Positions 54,960 through 64,000 of a DNA stretch of 64,000 bases are shown piece after piece. A model generated the notes under the pieces. That model ran no database searches. It saw only the letters and a program-made list of their open reading frames with translations, and had not been told where the DNA came from. Origin of the DNA: Acanthosepion pharaonis (lineage: Eukaryota > Mollusca > Cephalopoda > Sepiida > Sepiidae); contig CAHIKZ030001778.1 of the NCBI GenBank assembly GCA_903632075.3, forward strand, positions 686,501 to 750,500, in the 5' to 3' direction. Position 1 is the first letter of the stretch. Each line of letters opens with the position of its first letter. A program made the translations under genes and the position numbers.

Positions 54960-56100
54960 AAATCCATGTTCACATCAAAAATGTAGTCTCTCTTCTAAGG
55001 TTTTTTTTTATTGACGAAGGCATAGAATGTCCCTTTTTCCTATTTTTACTGAATACATTTTGATGGAAAAGAAAATGGGTCGTAAAAATATATTAATAAA
55101 AATGGCGTCACTAATAGTAAAAGATTGAAAACAGTTGCTTTAAGGCTTCCCTAAATATAATAATATAATTCCGCCTGTTCCCCCATTAGTTGGTAAGTTA
55201 TTTGGCATATATGTTATGCCCTACCATTGCCTCAGATAAATGATGGACCATACCATTTTGACAGCGAGAAAAAATGGAAGAAAAAGATATATCAGATATG
55301 CTGTTTGATCTTAACGATTAAACGGAAGTATCATCATAATTTGAATAAAATGAAAAAAGATAGAGGAGACAACGATCGCATGCGTTTATCGTCTGCTTCA
55401 GTGAAATAAAAAGCATTGTCAATTTTGAATCTTTTCATTTGAACACTCTTCATTAATTAATGGCCTGATTTCATATTTAAATTGTTATTGCTATATTTTG
55501 TTAAAGCTGTTAAACTCAAATATTTAACAATGCAATCGGGAGATTTCAACGGGTAAGTTATAGTCATGGAACTCGGAATTAAGTTATTTAATAATTAAAT
55601 TATATTTCGTAAGAATATTTAAATAGGAAAGCCTTGAAATTTTCAGGGGTGCTCGTATGAATAGAAATAACACCGAGAAACAATACCGAATTAATTCTGT
55701 ATTTTTTGAAACGTGAAAATTATTTCAGTGATTCCTCCAGGGTAAAACATTTGGTCTAGAATTTCATTACATATTAACAACAAGTAAACGTTATAATTTC
55801 TAAGTATGGCGAGTATCCTGAAAATAAGAATTATTTTCTGGTCTATTGACGCATACAATCACTTAGTTTGTGAACATAAAGCATCCTGTTATCGATTCCA
55901 GTTGCTGTAGTCAGCTCGCTTAGTAAATATCGATCCTGTGTAGATTAAAGATCATTATTTTTTTTTTCCGTATAGCCCGAGGTATTAAGCAAGACATTAA
56001 AGTTTTATCACTTTGGATGATTGAAGCGTATGCTTGATTATTGTTATTTATAAACAATTCCATCGCTTGAAAAACCATCTTTTATAAATTCACGTAAGGC
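54960..56100. other. Unassigned AT-rich stretch
   Basis: No homology recognised; a lysine-rich short frame at 55227-55409 is not called. Confidence 0.45.
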
Positions 56101-56157
56101 TAAAAGTTGTCTTCGCGTCCCCCAACGTACATCTTTGGAACAAGAAAACCCCTACGC

Positions 56158-56327
56158 ATCATCATCATCATCATCATCATTATTATAATCATCATCATCA
56201 TCATCACCACAATCATCATCATCGTCACTACAATCATCATCATCATCATCATCATCACTACAATCATCATCGTCACTACAATCATCATGATCATCATGAT
56301 CATCATGATCATCATCATCATCACAAC

Positions 56328-56368
<41 letters not shown>

Positions 56369-56370
56369 GT
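56158..56370. repeat. (ATC)n array, 3' tail of the RTE-like LINE
   Basis: Minus strand is (GAT)n with CAC and TGT interruptions, directly after the LINE coding end. Open frames through it (poly-Asp, poly-Met, poly-Ile) are artefacts. Confidence 0.9.
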
Positions 56371-56379
56371 CCCTTGACT

Positions 56380-57250
56380 GCTTCAGACATCGTGAAGGGT
56401 CCTAAGGGCTGAAGAAACAGACAAGCACCTCCAGGATGATCTGTTAGCATTGGCTCTCAGGAGTTCCGGCATTGTCATGTTCGTCCACTCTTTGATGTTG
56501 TCTGAGCAGCTATTGCACTACCCCCATCCCGCTTGGGCCCGCTTCCAAATGTGCACTGCATGCTGATCTTGCAGAGGTTACTATTCCATGTGACGTGGCC
56601 AAACTATGACATCTCCCGACACTTAATAGTGGCAAGAAGGGATTCATTTCAGTCCACGAGAATTTTGACCTTGCTCTGTACATAGTCATTGGTTTTTCTG
56701 CTCCCAGTAAGAGATGCGAAGGAGCTTTCTCAAGCATTTGTTCTCGAACGCCTGGATCCTTTTTCCTGCCTCAACCAGGAGTGTCAAAGTCTCACATCCG
56801 TAGGGGAGGATGGATACGACCAACGATTTTGTAGAGTTTGAACTTAGTATGGAAACTGATGTTGCTCTTCCATATCATTTCCAGTATCCCTACTGTGGCT
56901 GTGGCGATCCGTGTGCAAATTTCTGCATTGTAGCTGCCATCTTTTGACAGGGTTGTACCCAAGTATTTGAAGCTGAACACTTTCTCCGGTGGTTCGCCGT
57001 CTATGGTGACGCTGGAACCGTTGTTGCTCGTGATATTCACCATTACTTTGTATTTCTCTGTGTTGAGTTCTATTCTGTATATGGTAGTTCTTTCAACGAG
57101 TTTGTTGGTAAGGACTTGTAGCTCACTGTTACTGCTTGACATAATAAGGTTGATATCATCTGTGAAACGTAGGTTGCGGAGAAGTCTACCACCGATAGAG
57201 ATAGAACTGTTCTGATCGTGGAGAGTTTCCTGTATAATTATCTCCAGAAA
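56380..57250 (-). pseudogene. RTE-like LINE reverse transcriptase, palm to C-terminus
   Basis: Read leftwards: LFLEIIIQETLHD, SSISIGGRLLRNLRFTDDIN (catalytic FADD changed to FTDD, about 57140), LIMSSSNSELQVLTNKLVER, IELNTEKYKVMVNI, FSFKYLGTTLSKDGSYNAEI, CTRIATATVGILEMIWKSNI, FHTKFKLYKIVGRI, then in other frames SILPYGCETLTLLVEAGKRI, QAFENKCLRKLLRISY and DNIKEWTNMTMPELLR. This is the order of RTE-clade LINEs. Frameshifts after 56800. 5'-truncated at a (TA)n array; 3' end followed by (GAT)n. Confidence 0.87.
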
Positions 57251-57259
57251 TAGATTGAA

Positions 57260-57260
57260 A

Positions 57261-57325
<65 letters not shown>
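57260..57325. repeat. (TA)n microsatellite
   Basis: Sits exactly at the 5' truncation of the RTE-like LINE. Confidence 0.97.
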
Positions 57326-57327
<2 letters not shown>

Positions 57328-57486
57328 ATATACTATATTTATGGTTTAAAGTGCTCAATATCAAAGCCAGAGCGTATGTAAATATAAAAGTAAATATTGA
57401 CCTCAACACTAGGGGCGATAGTCTGTTTCATGCTTAAACACCATCCTCAATCCTGAGGATTTAATTTAAGTATGAAACAGACTGTC

Positions 57487-57632
<146 letters not shown>

Positions 57633-57639
57633 GAAAAAG

Positions 57640-57945
57640 TTTTTCATCCGGCCAATAAGAGATTTTGATTCTGACGTTCGTTTTTTTTGTTAGATCTCTG
57701 TGAAATAGTTTGGGCTAAGAACTTTTCAGCCATATTGTATCAAACATTAGAAGCATAAATGAAAGGGTCAATAGATTTCACCCGCTTCTGTTAAGTTTCC
57801 GATGAAGAAATCCTACAAATATATCTTGTGCGAAAAAAAGATTCCATAAAAGATATTTCATAATAAAAGAAATTTTTTTTTAGACGTACACCAAACGGTT
57901 AACAATGGTAATTGTTACTGCTAAGTAGTAATTCGTAAACATGGA
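57640..57945. other. Unassigned stretch
   Basis: No homology recognised. Confidence 0.4.
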
Positions 57946-57948
57946 AAG

Positions 57949-58201
57949 AGGTACAAACCTCAGTATCTGTCTATATTTCTGCGATGAGGTATTATGTACA
58001 CTATTTACATTATTGTCCTCATCTTTCGCCATATTTATTACAACGTTTCGGCCGTTGTACGCTCCGGCTTTCTTCAGGTGGTTCAGTTCAACATTCTAAC
58101 CACCTGAAGAAGGCCGAAGTGTACAACGGCGGAAACGTTGTAATAAATATGGCGACAAAGATGAGGACAATAGTCTGAATAATGTAAATAGGTACAAACC
58201 T
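57949..58201. mobile_element. Palindromic SINE copy 3 (57961-58189) with 12-bp target duplication
   Basis: AGGTACAAACCT flanks both ends (57949-57960 and 58190-58201). The two arms meet at AGGTGGTTCAGTTCAACATT with AACCACCT on the other side. Each arm runs AACCACCTGAAGAA(A/G)GCCG, GAAACGTTGTAATAAATATG, CAAAGATGAGGACAAT to AATAATGTAAATAG, in opposite directions; the left arm extends to GTATCTGTCTATATTTCTGC. Only the 3' half of the SINE is represented, twice. Confidence 0.9.
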
Positions 58202-58300
58202 ACTTTGATCATGTGGAAGAAAATATTTTTTTGAAGTTAAAACTTTTCTTTTACGCTTAATTATTTATAACTAACAGGCAAACACACACATCTCAATCAT

Positions 58301-58321
58301 ATATATATATATATATATATG
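58301..58321. repeat. Short (AT)n flanked by inverted TCAATCAT
   Basis: TCAATCAT before and ATGATTGA after the AT array form a hairpin. Confidence 0.8.
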
Positions 58322-58329
58322 ATTGAACC

Positions 58330-58950
58330 GATTATAACTAAGAATATAAAGTGATCTTTTTATGGTAGAAGTTGCAATAACAACGAAACCCATCGAGGAT
58401 AAATGTCAGAAGCAAAATTAACGTCTGATCGTTCCAGTGTATATAATTCTATTGATTCAGAATTGTTTCCTTTTTAAAAAACGAAATATTCTTTGAGTTA
58501 TCAAAATAGTTAAAACGAAAACGGGAAACCGAGAAACAATGAATAGGTTAAATCATTTTTCTTCTCATCATTTGATGGCGGCACTGTGATGCTCATTTTA
58601 AGCAAAAATTTTCCCGCTATTTTTTTATAAGTCACGTCTGCTTGCAAGCATCAAAATCTTGAAATGATAACGTATTTCTTTCACATTTTTTTAAAACTTT
58701 TTACACTCAGGCAAACCTGCACCTTATGATTCTGTTTATGGGAAGAGGTAATATGCAGTATCTGTACTACATTTCTGGGAGTTTCTCTCATAATTCTTTT
58801 GGAATACAATATAAACAAAAAAAGGGGGGGGGCTACTTGTTATCAATTTAACATAGCCAAAGATAATAGGAATATGGTAAGTGTTAAATTATATTATATA
58901 TTATCCAGGCATCAGAAAGTCTGTTTATTCCTGAATTACGCTGAAAAGAA
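58330..58950. other. Unassigned AT-rich stretch
   Basis: AGTATCTGTACTACATTTCTG at 58757 (first 20 bases) resembles the SINE 3' end. Otherwise none. Confidence 0.4.
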
Positions 58951-58954
58951 TTTG

Positions 58955-59160
58955 GGCACCTCGAAACGATGCCATGGTTAGAAAGCTTGTCTTGCTAGAA
59001 CAATTATGACTGAGTAGAGAGTTCGATCCTCACTGGGTACCCCATGCTTTCAACCCTGTGCCACATCTAAGCTACTCTTGGAAAATCTCTACGCTGAAAA
59101 GAATTCAGCAAGCAACTATAAAGACACACCCTCTAGAGAAAAGCAACTAGTTTAATTGGA
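58955..59160 (+). repeat. tRNA-derived SINE
   Basis: Box A GATGCCATGGTTAGAAAGC (58969-58987) and box B AGAGTTCGATCC (59018-59029) at tRNA-like spacing, followed by CTCACTGGGTACCCCATG and an unrelated body. Mismatched stems argue against a tRNA gene. Confidence 0.7.
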
Positions 59161-59164
59161 TTGA

Positions 59165-59540
59165 ACCTATCGGAACCAGCAGGAGAAACAGGTTAATCCA
59201 ACAAATCATTAGTTTTTATAACCAGGAGGATGTAAGTTCAATTCCTATGCGGGGGTAATAAATATTGTCCATAGAATAAAACTTAATATTAAGTGCATAC
59301 TATTCATAGTTTAAAATATTTAGTGTGAAATAATAAATAATGAGCTTATAGCAGCTATAGACACAGATAATTGGCTGTATACATAACTACAGAAGCTCAC
59401 CGGTACTAAAAAAGTTTTTTTTTTGCAAAAAGAAATCCTGTTTTTCTATGTATTCGCGTAGAGCCACAAACCATAACGCGGAAGCGACCATCTTCAGTCG
59501 GTCAGTCGTTAGGATTTTTCTTTGTTTGGTTGATATAGAC
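59165..59540. other. Mostly unassigned; isolated B-box-like site
   Basis: GTAAGTTCAATTCC at 59232-59245 resembles box B without a clear box A. Confidence 0.4.
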
Positions 59541-59543
59541 ATA

Positions 59544-60807
59544 CAGTGGGCTATGATAAGTTTTTAGCCACCCTTAATTACAGCAATTTTGGCTTGTTTA
59601 ATAACGTCTCTTCTTTTTGTTCAGACAATACCGTGTTAGTATCAAGCTACTCTAATCTATGAACGATAGTTGTCTTATATTTTGCAATGAAAGTTCGCGG
59701 AAGTAAGGAAATTAGGGAATTTCAACAGAGGCAAATAGTAAGATAGCATCAGAGTGGCCAATCAAATAGAGAAATTGCTAGGTTTTTCCAGGTTAATCAC
59801 CAAACGGTTGATAATATTGTCAAGAAATTTAATGAAGAAGGCCATTGTCGTGTGGAACAACGTTCAGGAAGACCAAGCATCGTGTCTGAGCAAACGAAAA
59901 TGGGCGCCGAAAAAGGAAGTTATTAGAAACCGTCGTCAGAGCGTCAAAGATGTCGTCAACAGCATGGAAATGTCGCTATATGCAGTGAGAAAAAACTCTG
60001 AAAGAGCTAGTCTATCAAAGTAGAGTTGTAAGAAAGAAGCCTTTGATTTCAGAGATTAACAGTAACCTTCGTATGGACTGGGCGAAAGAATTCGAGAGCA
60101 AGGATTATAAGTTTTGGCAGTCTGTAATTTGGTAAGATGAAAGTAAATTCTGCCAGTATTCGAATTCGAGACAGGTTTATGTTTGAAGAAATCAGAATGA
60201 GACCTGGAACACTGAATGTCTGCAGGCAACCATGAAACATGGAGGGATTGGAGTAAAGGCGTGAGGCGCTGTCTTGTCTGGAGGGAAATCTGAGCTGGTT
60301 CTTATTGACGAGCAGTTGAATGGTCGAAAATACTGTCAAATATTAGAGAAAGGACTATTCCCACTACTTTAAATCAGATTAACAATAATGTCTACCTTTT
60401 TCAAGAAAAATGGAACGCCATGTCATACGAGCAGAGTAGCAAAGGCCTGGAAGGAATCACAAGGAATCAAGTTACTACGATGGGTAGCCCAAAGTCCTGA
60501 CATGGATCCAATAGAGCACGTTTGGGAGCACCTTTACCGAAAACTTCGAGAGCGTGCAAACAAAATCACGTTAGTGTCAAGCCTTAAAGAAATATTGCTA
60601 AAGGAGTGGTAAAATATGGATCAGACGATTGTTAACTTGATCAAATCCATGAAAAAGCGAATACAGGCACTGAAACTAGTAAATGGAGGATATACTCTAT
60701 ACTAGTTCCAAATACTATCTATTTATGTTGCGTAGGGATTACGTAATTAAATTTTTAAATTGGATGTAGTTTATTTCTTCTTGCTAAAAACCTTTCTTAG
60801 ACCACTT
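59544..60807 (+). mobile_element. Near full-length Tc1 transposon with dead transposase
   Basis: The terminal repeats CAGTGGGCTATGATAAGTTT and, reverse complemented, AAGTGGTCTAAGAAAGGTTT continue with TTAGC; TA lies outside both. The transposase frame starts near 59688: MKVRGSKEIREFQQRQIV, SGQSNREIARFFQVNHQTVD, FNEEGHCRVEQRSGRPS (paired-like HTH), RVVRKKPLISEIN, W-stop-DESKFCQYS (first catalytic Asp, about 60138), CLQATMKHGGIGVKA, LNGRKYCQILEKGLFP, KKNGTPCHTSRVAKAW (normally QDNxPCHT; the second Asp is lost to a small indel), VAQSPDMDPIEHVWEHL (catalytic Glu present). Length is usual for Tc1 (1.26 kb). Confidence 0.92.
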
Positions 60808-60809
60808 TA

Positions 60810-61195
60810 TGAACTAGGACGCTGTTGCTTGCAAAAGGCATACGTCTCCCACAAACGTCATTTTATTTTTTTTCTTTCATGAACTAAATATTTAATAAAA
60901 TTTCAAACTGTGGTGAATTTATTGTAGTTCTGTATAGTATTCTTTAAAAAAAGTTTTGATTGTATAAATACCAACTCGTAGATATCCACACCATTTCAAA
61001 TGGATTTTTATCCTTACGCCATTCTTATTTTAAGGTTGTGTTACATGTGCTCTAAAAATGAAACATTTAGATGTAAAGATAAAATTTTTTCACTGGTCAG
61101 TGAATTTTTGCAATTTAACAAACATATTCCCAGCTCATATTGCAATGCGCAGCCTATATTTGGGAGAAGCAAAAATAAAGAGTGAAATAACATAT
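60810..61195. other. Unassigned AT-rich stretch
   Basis: No homology recognised. Confidence 0.4.
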
Positions 61196-61199
61196 TTTT

Positions 61200-61440
61200 T
61201 TTATCTTGCGAGATTCCATTCGAAGTCCTAATCTACTTCTTCCTAAGAAGTGCCAAATTATGGAATAGATTATCGCGTAGATCTTTTGCTACAGTCTTAA
61301 CATTAAAGTTTAGTGTCAATAGTTATATATCTTACATATCATCATCCTGTTCACTTCTCTCGCTTCATATAGTAACCTTCTACCGTCAGTGGCTCGTGAA
61401 TATTGTATCAGGTGAACATTAGTATAAAAATATCTGATTT
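61200..61440 (+). pseudogene. LINE RT C-terminal end with 3' tail, copy 3
   Basis: Reads FFLRSAKLWNRLSRRSFATV and LTLKFSVNSYI (normally TARLWNSLP ... NLxxFKxxVNRHL), then TAGTAACCTTCTACCGTCAG and GGTGAACATTAGTATAAA, the tail seen at 13640 and 38820. Confidence 0.68.
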
Positions 61441-61605
61441 TAAAACTGGCCGTGTTTGATCCTACCATTTATACAAAAGTCTTATATGTTATTGATATTG
61501 GTTAAAATCTTTTATTAATTCGCGCATCGTGATTTAAATTTGATGTCTAGAAAAAACTTGTTTTTCTAATCCAAGTAAAATTTTAATTTTCAAATAATTA
61601 GTTTC

Positions 61606-61830
61606 AATATTATTTATTATATTATATACTTATTATATATTATTATAATATATATATTATTATATATTATTATACATATTATATACATTTTATATCATAT
61701 ATTTATATATATATATTTATATATATTATATATATATTATATATATATTTTATATTATATATTATTAGATATATTATATATTATTAGATATATTATTATA
61801 TATTATTATTATATATTTATTATATTAACA
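61606..61830. repeat. AT-only tract
   Basis: Nearly pure A/T (TATTATATAT-type words) for about 220 bp. Confidence 0.9.
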
Positions 61831-61904
61831 GTTTCAATATTATTTCAATGAATATCAAGTGAAACCCAATATCGTCTCATTCAACTTGATATCATTTCCC
61901 TCGA

Positions 61905-62390
61905 CAAAACGGCTTTGCGGATCAGAATTAAGGTTAAGGAGTTAAAGTCTTTTTGTCAAAGCACTGTGCCTCCCACTAAATAGCATTCATTAGCTGAAGA
62001 GTTTTCTCCTGAAAATCTTTGCTCTTTACACAAAATACCAACTCGAACTCATCCAGTGATGAGCAGAAAGAAGAAAAGAGCAATTGTTCTTAACGACATC
62101 CTCAAAAGAATACAATTGAGCTAGGGTTAAAAAAAAAACAAAACAAAAAACGAAAAAAAACCCCAAAAAAACAAAACAAAAAAACAAAAAAAACAAAAAA
62201 CAAACAAAAACTGCTAAATCACAACAAGTGAAAAAATGTCCGGAGAAAAGTAAAAAAAAAAAATTCCAGAAACAAAAAGAAAATAATTAACACTGATAAT
62301 CCCGCAGATGACGACAACTTTTGTTTGATGCATGTAGAACCTTTTTCCAATGTAAGACTTGGTAAGAATTTGGCAAATGACACATCTTAA
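61905..62390 (+). pseudogene. Possible pogo/Tigger-like transposase C-terminal tail
   Basis: Separate frames read LRIRIKVKELKSFCQSTVPP, FSPENLCSL, PTRTHPVMSRKKKRAIVLND (about 62040-62105) and PADDDNFCLMHVEPFSNVRL (about 62305-62360). The basic block followed by an acidic, Cys-containing end (normally CLxCxExF) resembles the tail of Tigger/jerky-like transposases. An A/C-rich expansion lies between them at 62130-62210. No DDE region remains. Confidence 0.45.
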
Positions 62391-62608
62391 ATCACAACGT
62401 ACTTGTGTACGTTTTAGAAAAACAGCAGGGACTACATCGTCAAAATTATAAATGTATTCATTCTGAATTGACTAATGTCTAGGATAAGAAATCAAATTAA
62501 TACTTTCTTCATACAAACAGGTGCCAAATATCGGTTACCTTGTACAAAAATAAGAGAAAATTACAAAAATATTATTAAAACAAAGAATGTAGATTTCAAT
62601 TAACACGT

Positions 62609-62611
<3 letters not shown>

Positions 62612-62661
<50 letters not shown>

Positions 62662-62666
62662 TATAC
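62612..62666. repeat. (TA)n microsatellite
   Basis: About 45 bp plus a short interrupted end. Confidence 0.95.
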
Positions 62667-62741
62667 TGTTTTACTTTACTTTTGGAGATACATATATTTA
62701 AGTAAATGCCCTTTTTATAATAAACAATATTAAAAACACTT

Positions 62742-62846
62742 ACCGGCCTGAATGGTATAGCACGTCAGGCTATATGACAGTTCCGTGTAGGATACAAGTT
62801 CGATTCCTGTTGGAGGACACACACACACACATATATATATATATAT
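62742..62846 (+). repeat. tRNA-derived SINE head with (CA)n(TA)n tail
   Basis: Box A GCCTGAATGGTATAGCACG (62745-62763) and box B CAAGTTCGATTCC (62795-62807), then (AC)n and (TA)n to 62846. A minimal SINE: tRNA-like head plus microsatellite. Confidence 0.7.
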
Positions 62847-62966
62847 CGTCAACTATGAATGACAGACAAGGAAATATTTTTATTTAGAGTGAGTGAGTGG
62901 AAAAATTGTCCATATTGCTCATTGTTCCAAGCCCTTTCCGCCATTTTAGCCATTTTCAAGAGGCTT

Positions 62967-63078
62967 CGTGTTATTAATTTCTTTTCATGTTTTGACTGTT
63001 TGATGCTCGTATTGAAAACAACACAAAAATAAAGTACATCTTAAACAGTCAAAATATGAAGATAAATTAATAACACGT
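62967..63078. repeat. 36-bp imperfect inverted repeat
   Basis: CGTGTTATTAATTTCTTTTC...TGACTGTTT (62967-63002) and its inverted copy (63043-63078) with two mismatches; loop about 40 bp. Confidence 0.85.
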
Positions 63079-63084
63079 AACACA

Positions 63085-63548
63085 ATGGACAATGGCTAAT
63101 ATGAATCATTTTTGCACTCCCTTATTCCCACCAAATGGAAAAATTTGAAAACACTGGAAAAATTAAATAAAAAAATGAATTTAATATTCCTTGTCAGTCA
63201 TATTTAACGAAAGATATTTAAAAGAAAGGTTGCTGCTCAAATATATATATATTTATATGTTCCATGCTAGACATAATCGCCTGATTGCGTCTAGCATGAC
63301 ACAGCCTGTCGCCTCTGAGTGTTGACTTCAATGTTCGCTTTTATATTTATATTTACATACGCTCTCTGATACTGAGTACTTTATTCCATAAATATAGTAT
63401 ACCTTAAAACTATATTTTTTCAAAAGCCTTTGAAATTTAAATAATCTTTCACTCACCAGTAGTCTAACATCGCCAGAAGAGACACATTTGTAATGTTGAA
63501 ATATAACTGCCATTATGTAGCGATTTTTAACATATGTTAATATCCTAA

Positions 63549-63550
<2 letters not shown>
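63085..63550. other. Unassigned; one short perfect hairpin
   Basis: CATGCTAGAC (63264-63273) and GTCTAGCATG (63289-63298) form a 10-bp stem with a 15-nt loop. No other feature recognised. Confidence 0.45.

Positions 63551-63612
<62 letters not shown>
63551..63612. repeat. (TA)n(TG)n microsatellite
   Basis: About 48 bp TA then TG. Confidence 0.96.
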
Positions 63613-63614
63613 AT

Positions 63615-64000
63615 GTATATGTATATGTGTGTGAATTCATGGGTGCGTTCGTTTTTTAGTCATGTGAAAACTTGTAAAGTTACCAAAATTGTGTGCAATG
63701 TTTCGAGTACTTTCCATCATTATAAAGATGTTACAAGTCGGCCGATGGTGCGTTTATGCTTTTAACAGCCTAGAGTTTAAAATGAGCGTGGATTCACATG
63801 CTTCATGTGAAAAAAAATGACCTCACAGTTTAAAATGTAAGTGATTGGCTATCGATATAACAAATTAACCCTCGAGTTTGAATGTCGATGTGACCGGAAA
63901 CTTGATATCTTTTGGAAAGAAAACGGAAATAGAAATAGTTATAAAATAACGAATCAGGTGGCCTCAAGTCAACTGAATGGGCATAATCTGGTGTTGTTGA
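63615..64000. other. Unassigned stretch to window end
   Basis: No homology recognised. CAATGTTTCGAGTACTTTCC near 63699 resembles repeat sequences with a CGAAACATTG word on the other strand, without enough context to assign. Confidence 0.35.

Noticed and set aside
56100..56450. Frames with poly-Ile, poly-Met or poly-Asp
   Set aside because: Translation of the (ATC)n/(GAT)n array at the LINE 3' end.
58955..59060. Possible tRNA gene from good A and B boxes
   Set aside because: Acceptor and anticodon stems do not pair properly and a SINE body follows; treated as a SINE. The same reasoning applies at 7227, 29640 and 62742.

Overview
Eukaryotic, AT-rich, non-coding DNA dominated by transposable elements. 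I find no intact host gene, rRNA or functional tRNA gene. The combination of decayed LINEs of several clades, Penelope-like elements (PLEs) with GIY-YIG ends, many mariner/Tc1 relics, tRNA-headed SINEs and a long (TA)n, (CA)n, (GA)n or trinucleotide array every one to three kilobases resembles intergenic or intronic DNA of a coleoid cephalopod (octopus-like). That assignment is inference from repeat style, not from a marker gene.

Layout. 0-3.2 kb: a minus-strand LINE interrupted by a plus-strand LINE of the same type. 4.2-5.95 kb: a GC-richer block with internal direct repeats that may be part of an LTR. 6.8-7.7 kb: a palindromic SINE. 8.1-8.6 kb: a ~55-bp minisatellite. 9.7-12.0 kb: a LINE keeping its zinc-knuckle ORF1 and half of its endonuclease but lacking the RT. 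14.9-16.7 kb: non-coding repeats. 17.4-18.7 kb: LINE tail units and a solo LTR with a 5-bp target duplication. 19.1-20.3 kb: mariner. 23.6-26.8 kb: a perfect 63-bp inverted repeat around a hammerhead-like hairpin, a LINE RT tail, a Tc1 relic inside (TA)n and a fold-back repeat. 27.5-29.1 kb: a hairpin MITE, LINE tail and ISXO2/Merlin transposase fragment. 30.8-36.6 kb: a large inverted repeat, LINE and mariner relics, a 30-bp minisatellite and a second palindromic SINE with a 12-bp target duplication. 37-41 kb: LINE tails and a mariner split by a second solo LTR. 42.8-43.3 kb: mariner relic. 45.4-54 kb: a PLE block with a head-to-head PLE pair and two more minus-strand PLEs. 54.7-58.2 kb: hAT-like relic, RTE LINE ending in (GAT)n, and a third palindromic SINE with a 12-bp duplication. 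59.5-62.4 kb: nearly full-length Tc1, LINE tail and pogo/Tigger-like tail. 62.7-64 kb: SINE head, inverted repeat and microsatellite.

Nothing here works as a pathway. The interaction is between mobile elements: they nest in each other, sit in (TA)n arrays, end in microsatellites and repeatedly form inverted pairs. Every recognisable reading frame has stops or frameshifts, so all coding entries are relics. The most informative observations are TSD-bounded palindromic SINEs, hammerhead-ribozyme-like cores linked to PLE or SINE repeats, and two nested insertions whose order can be read from the sequence.
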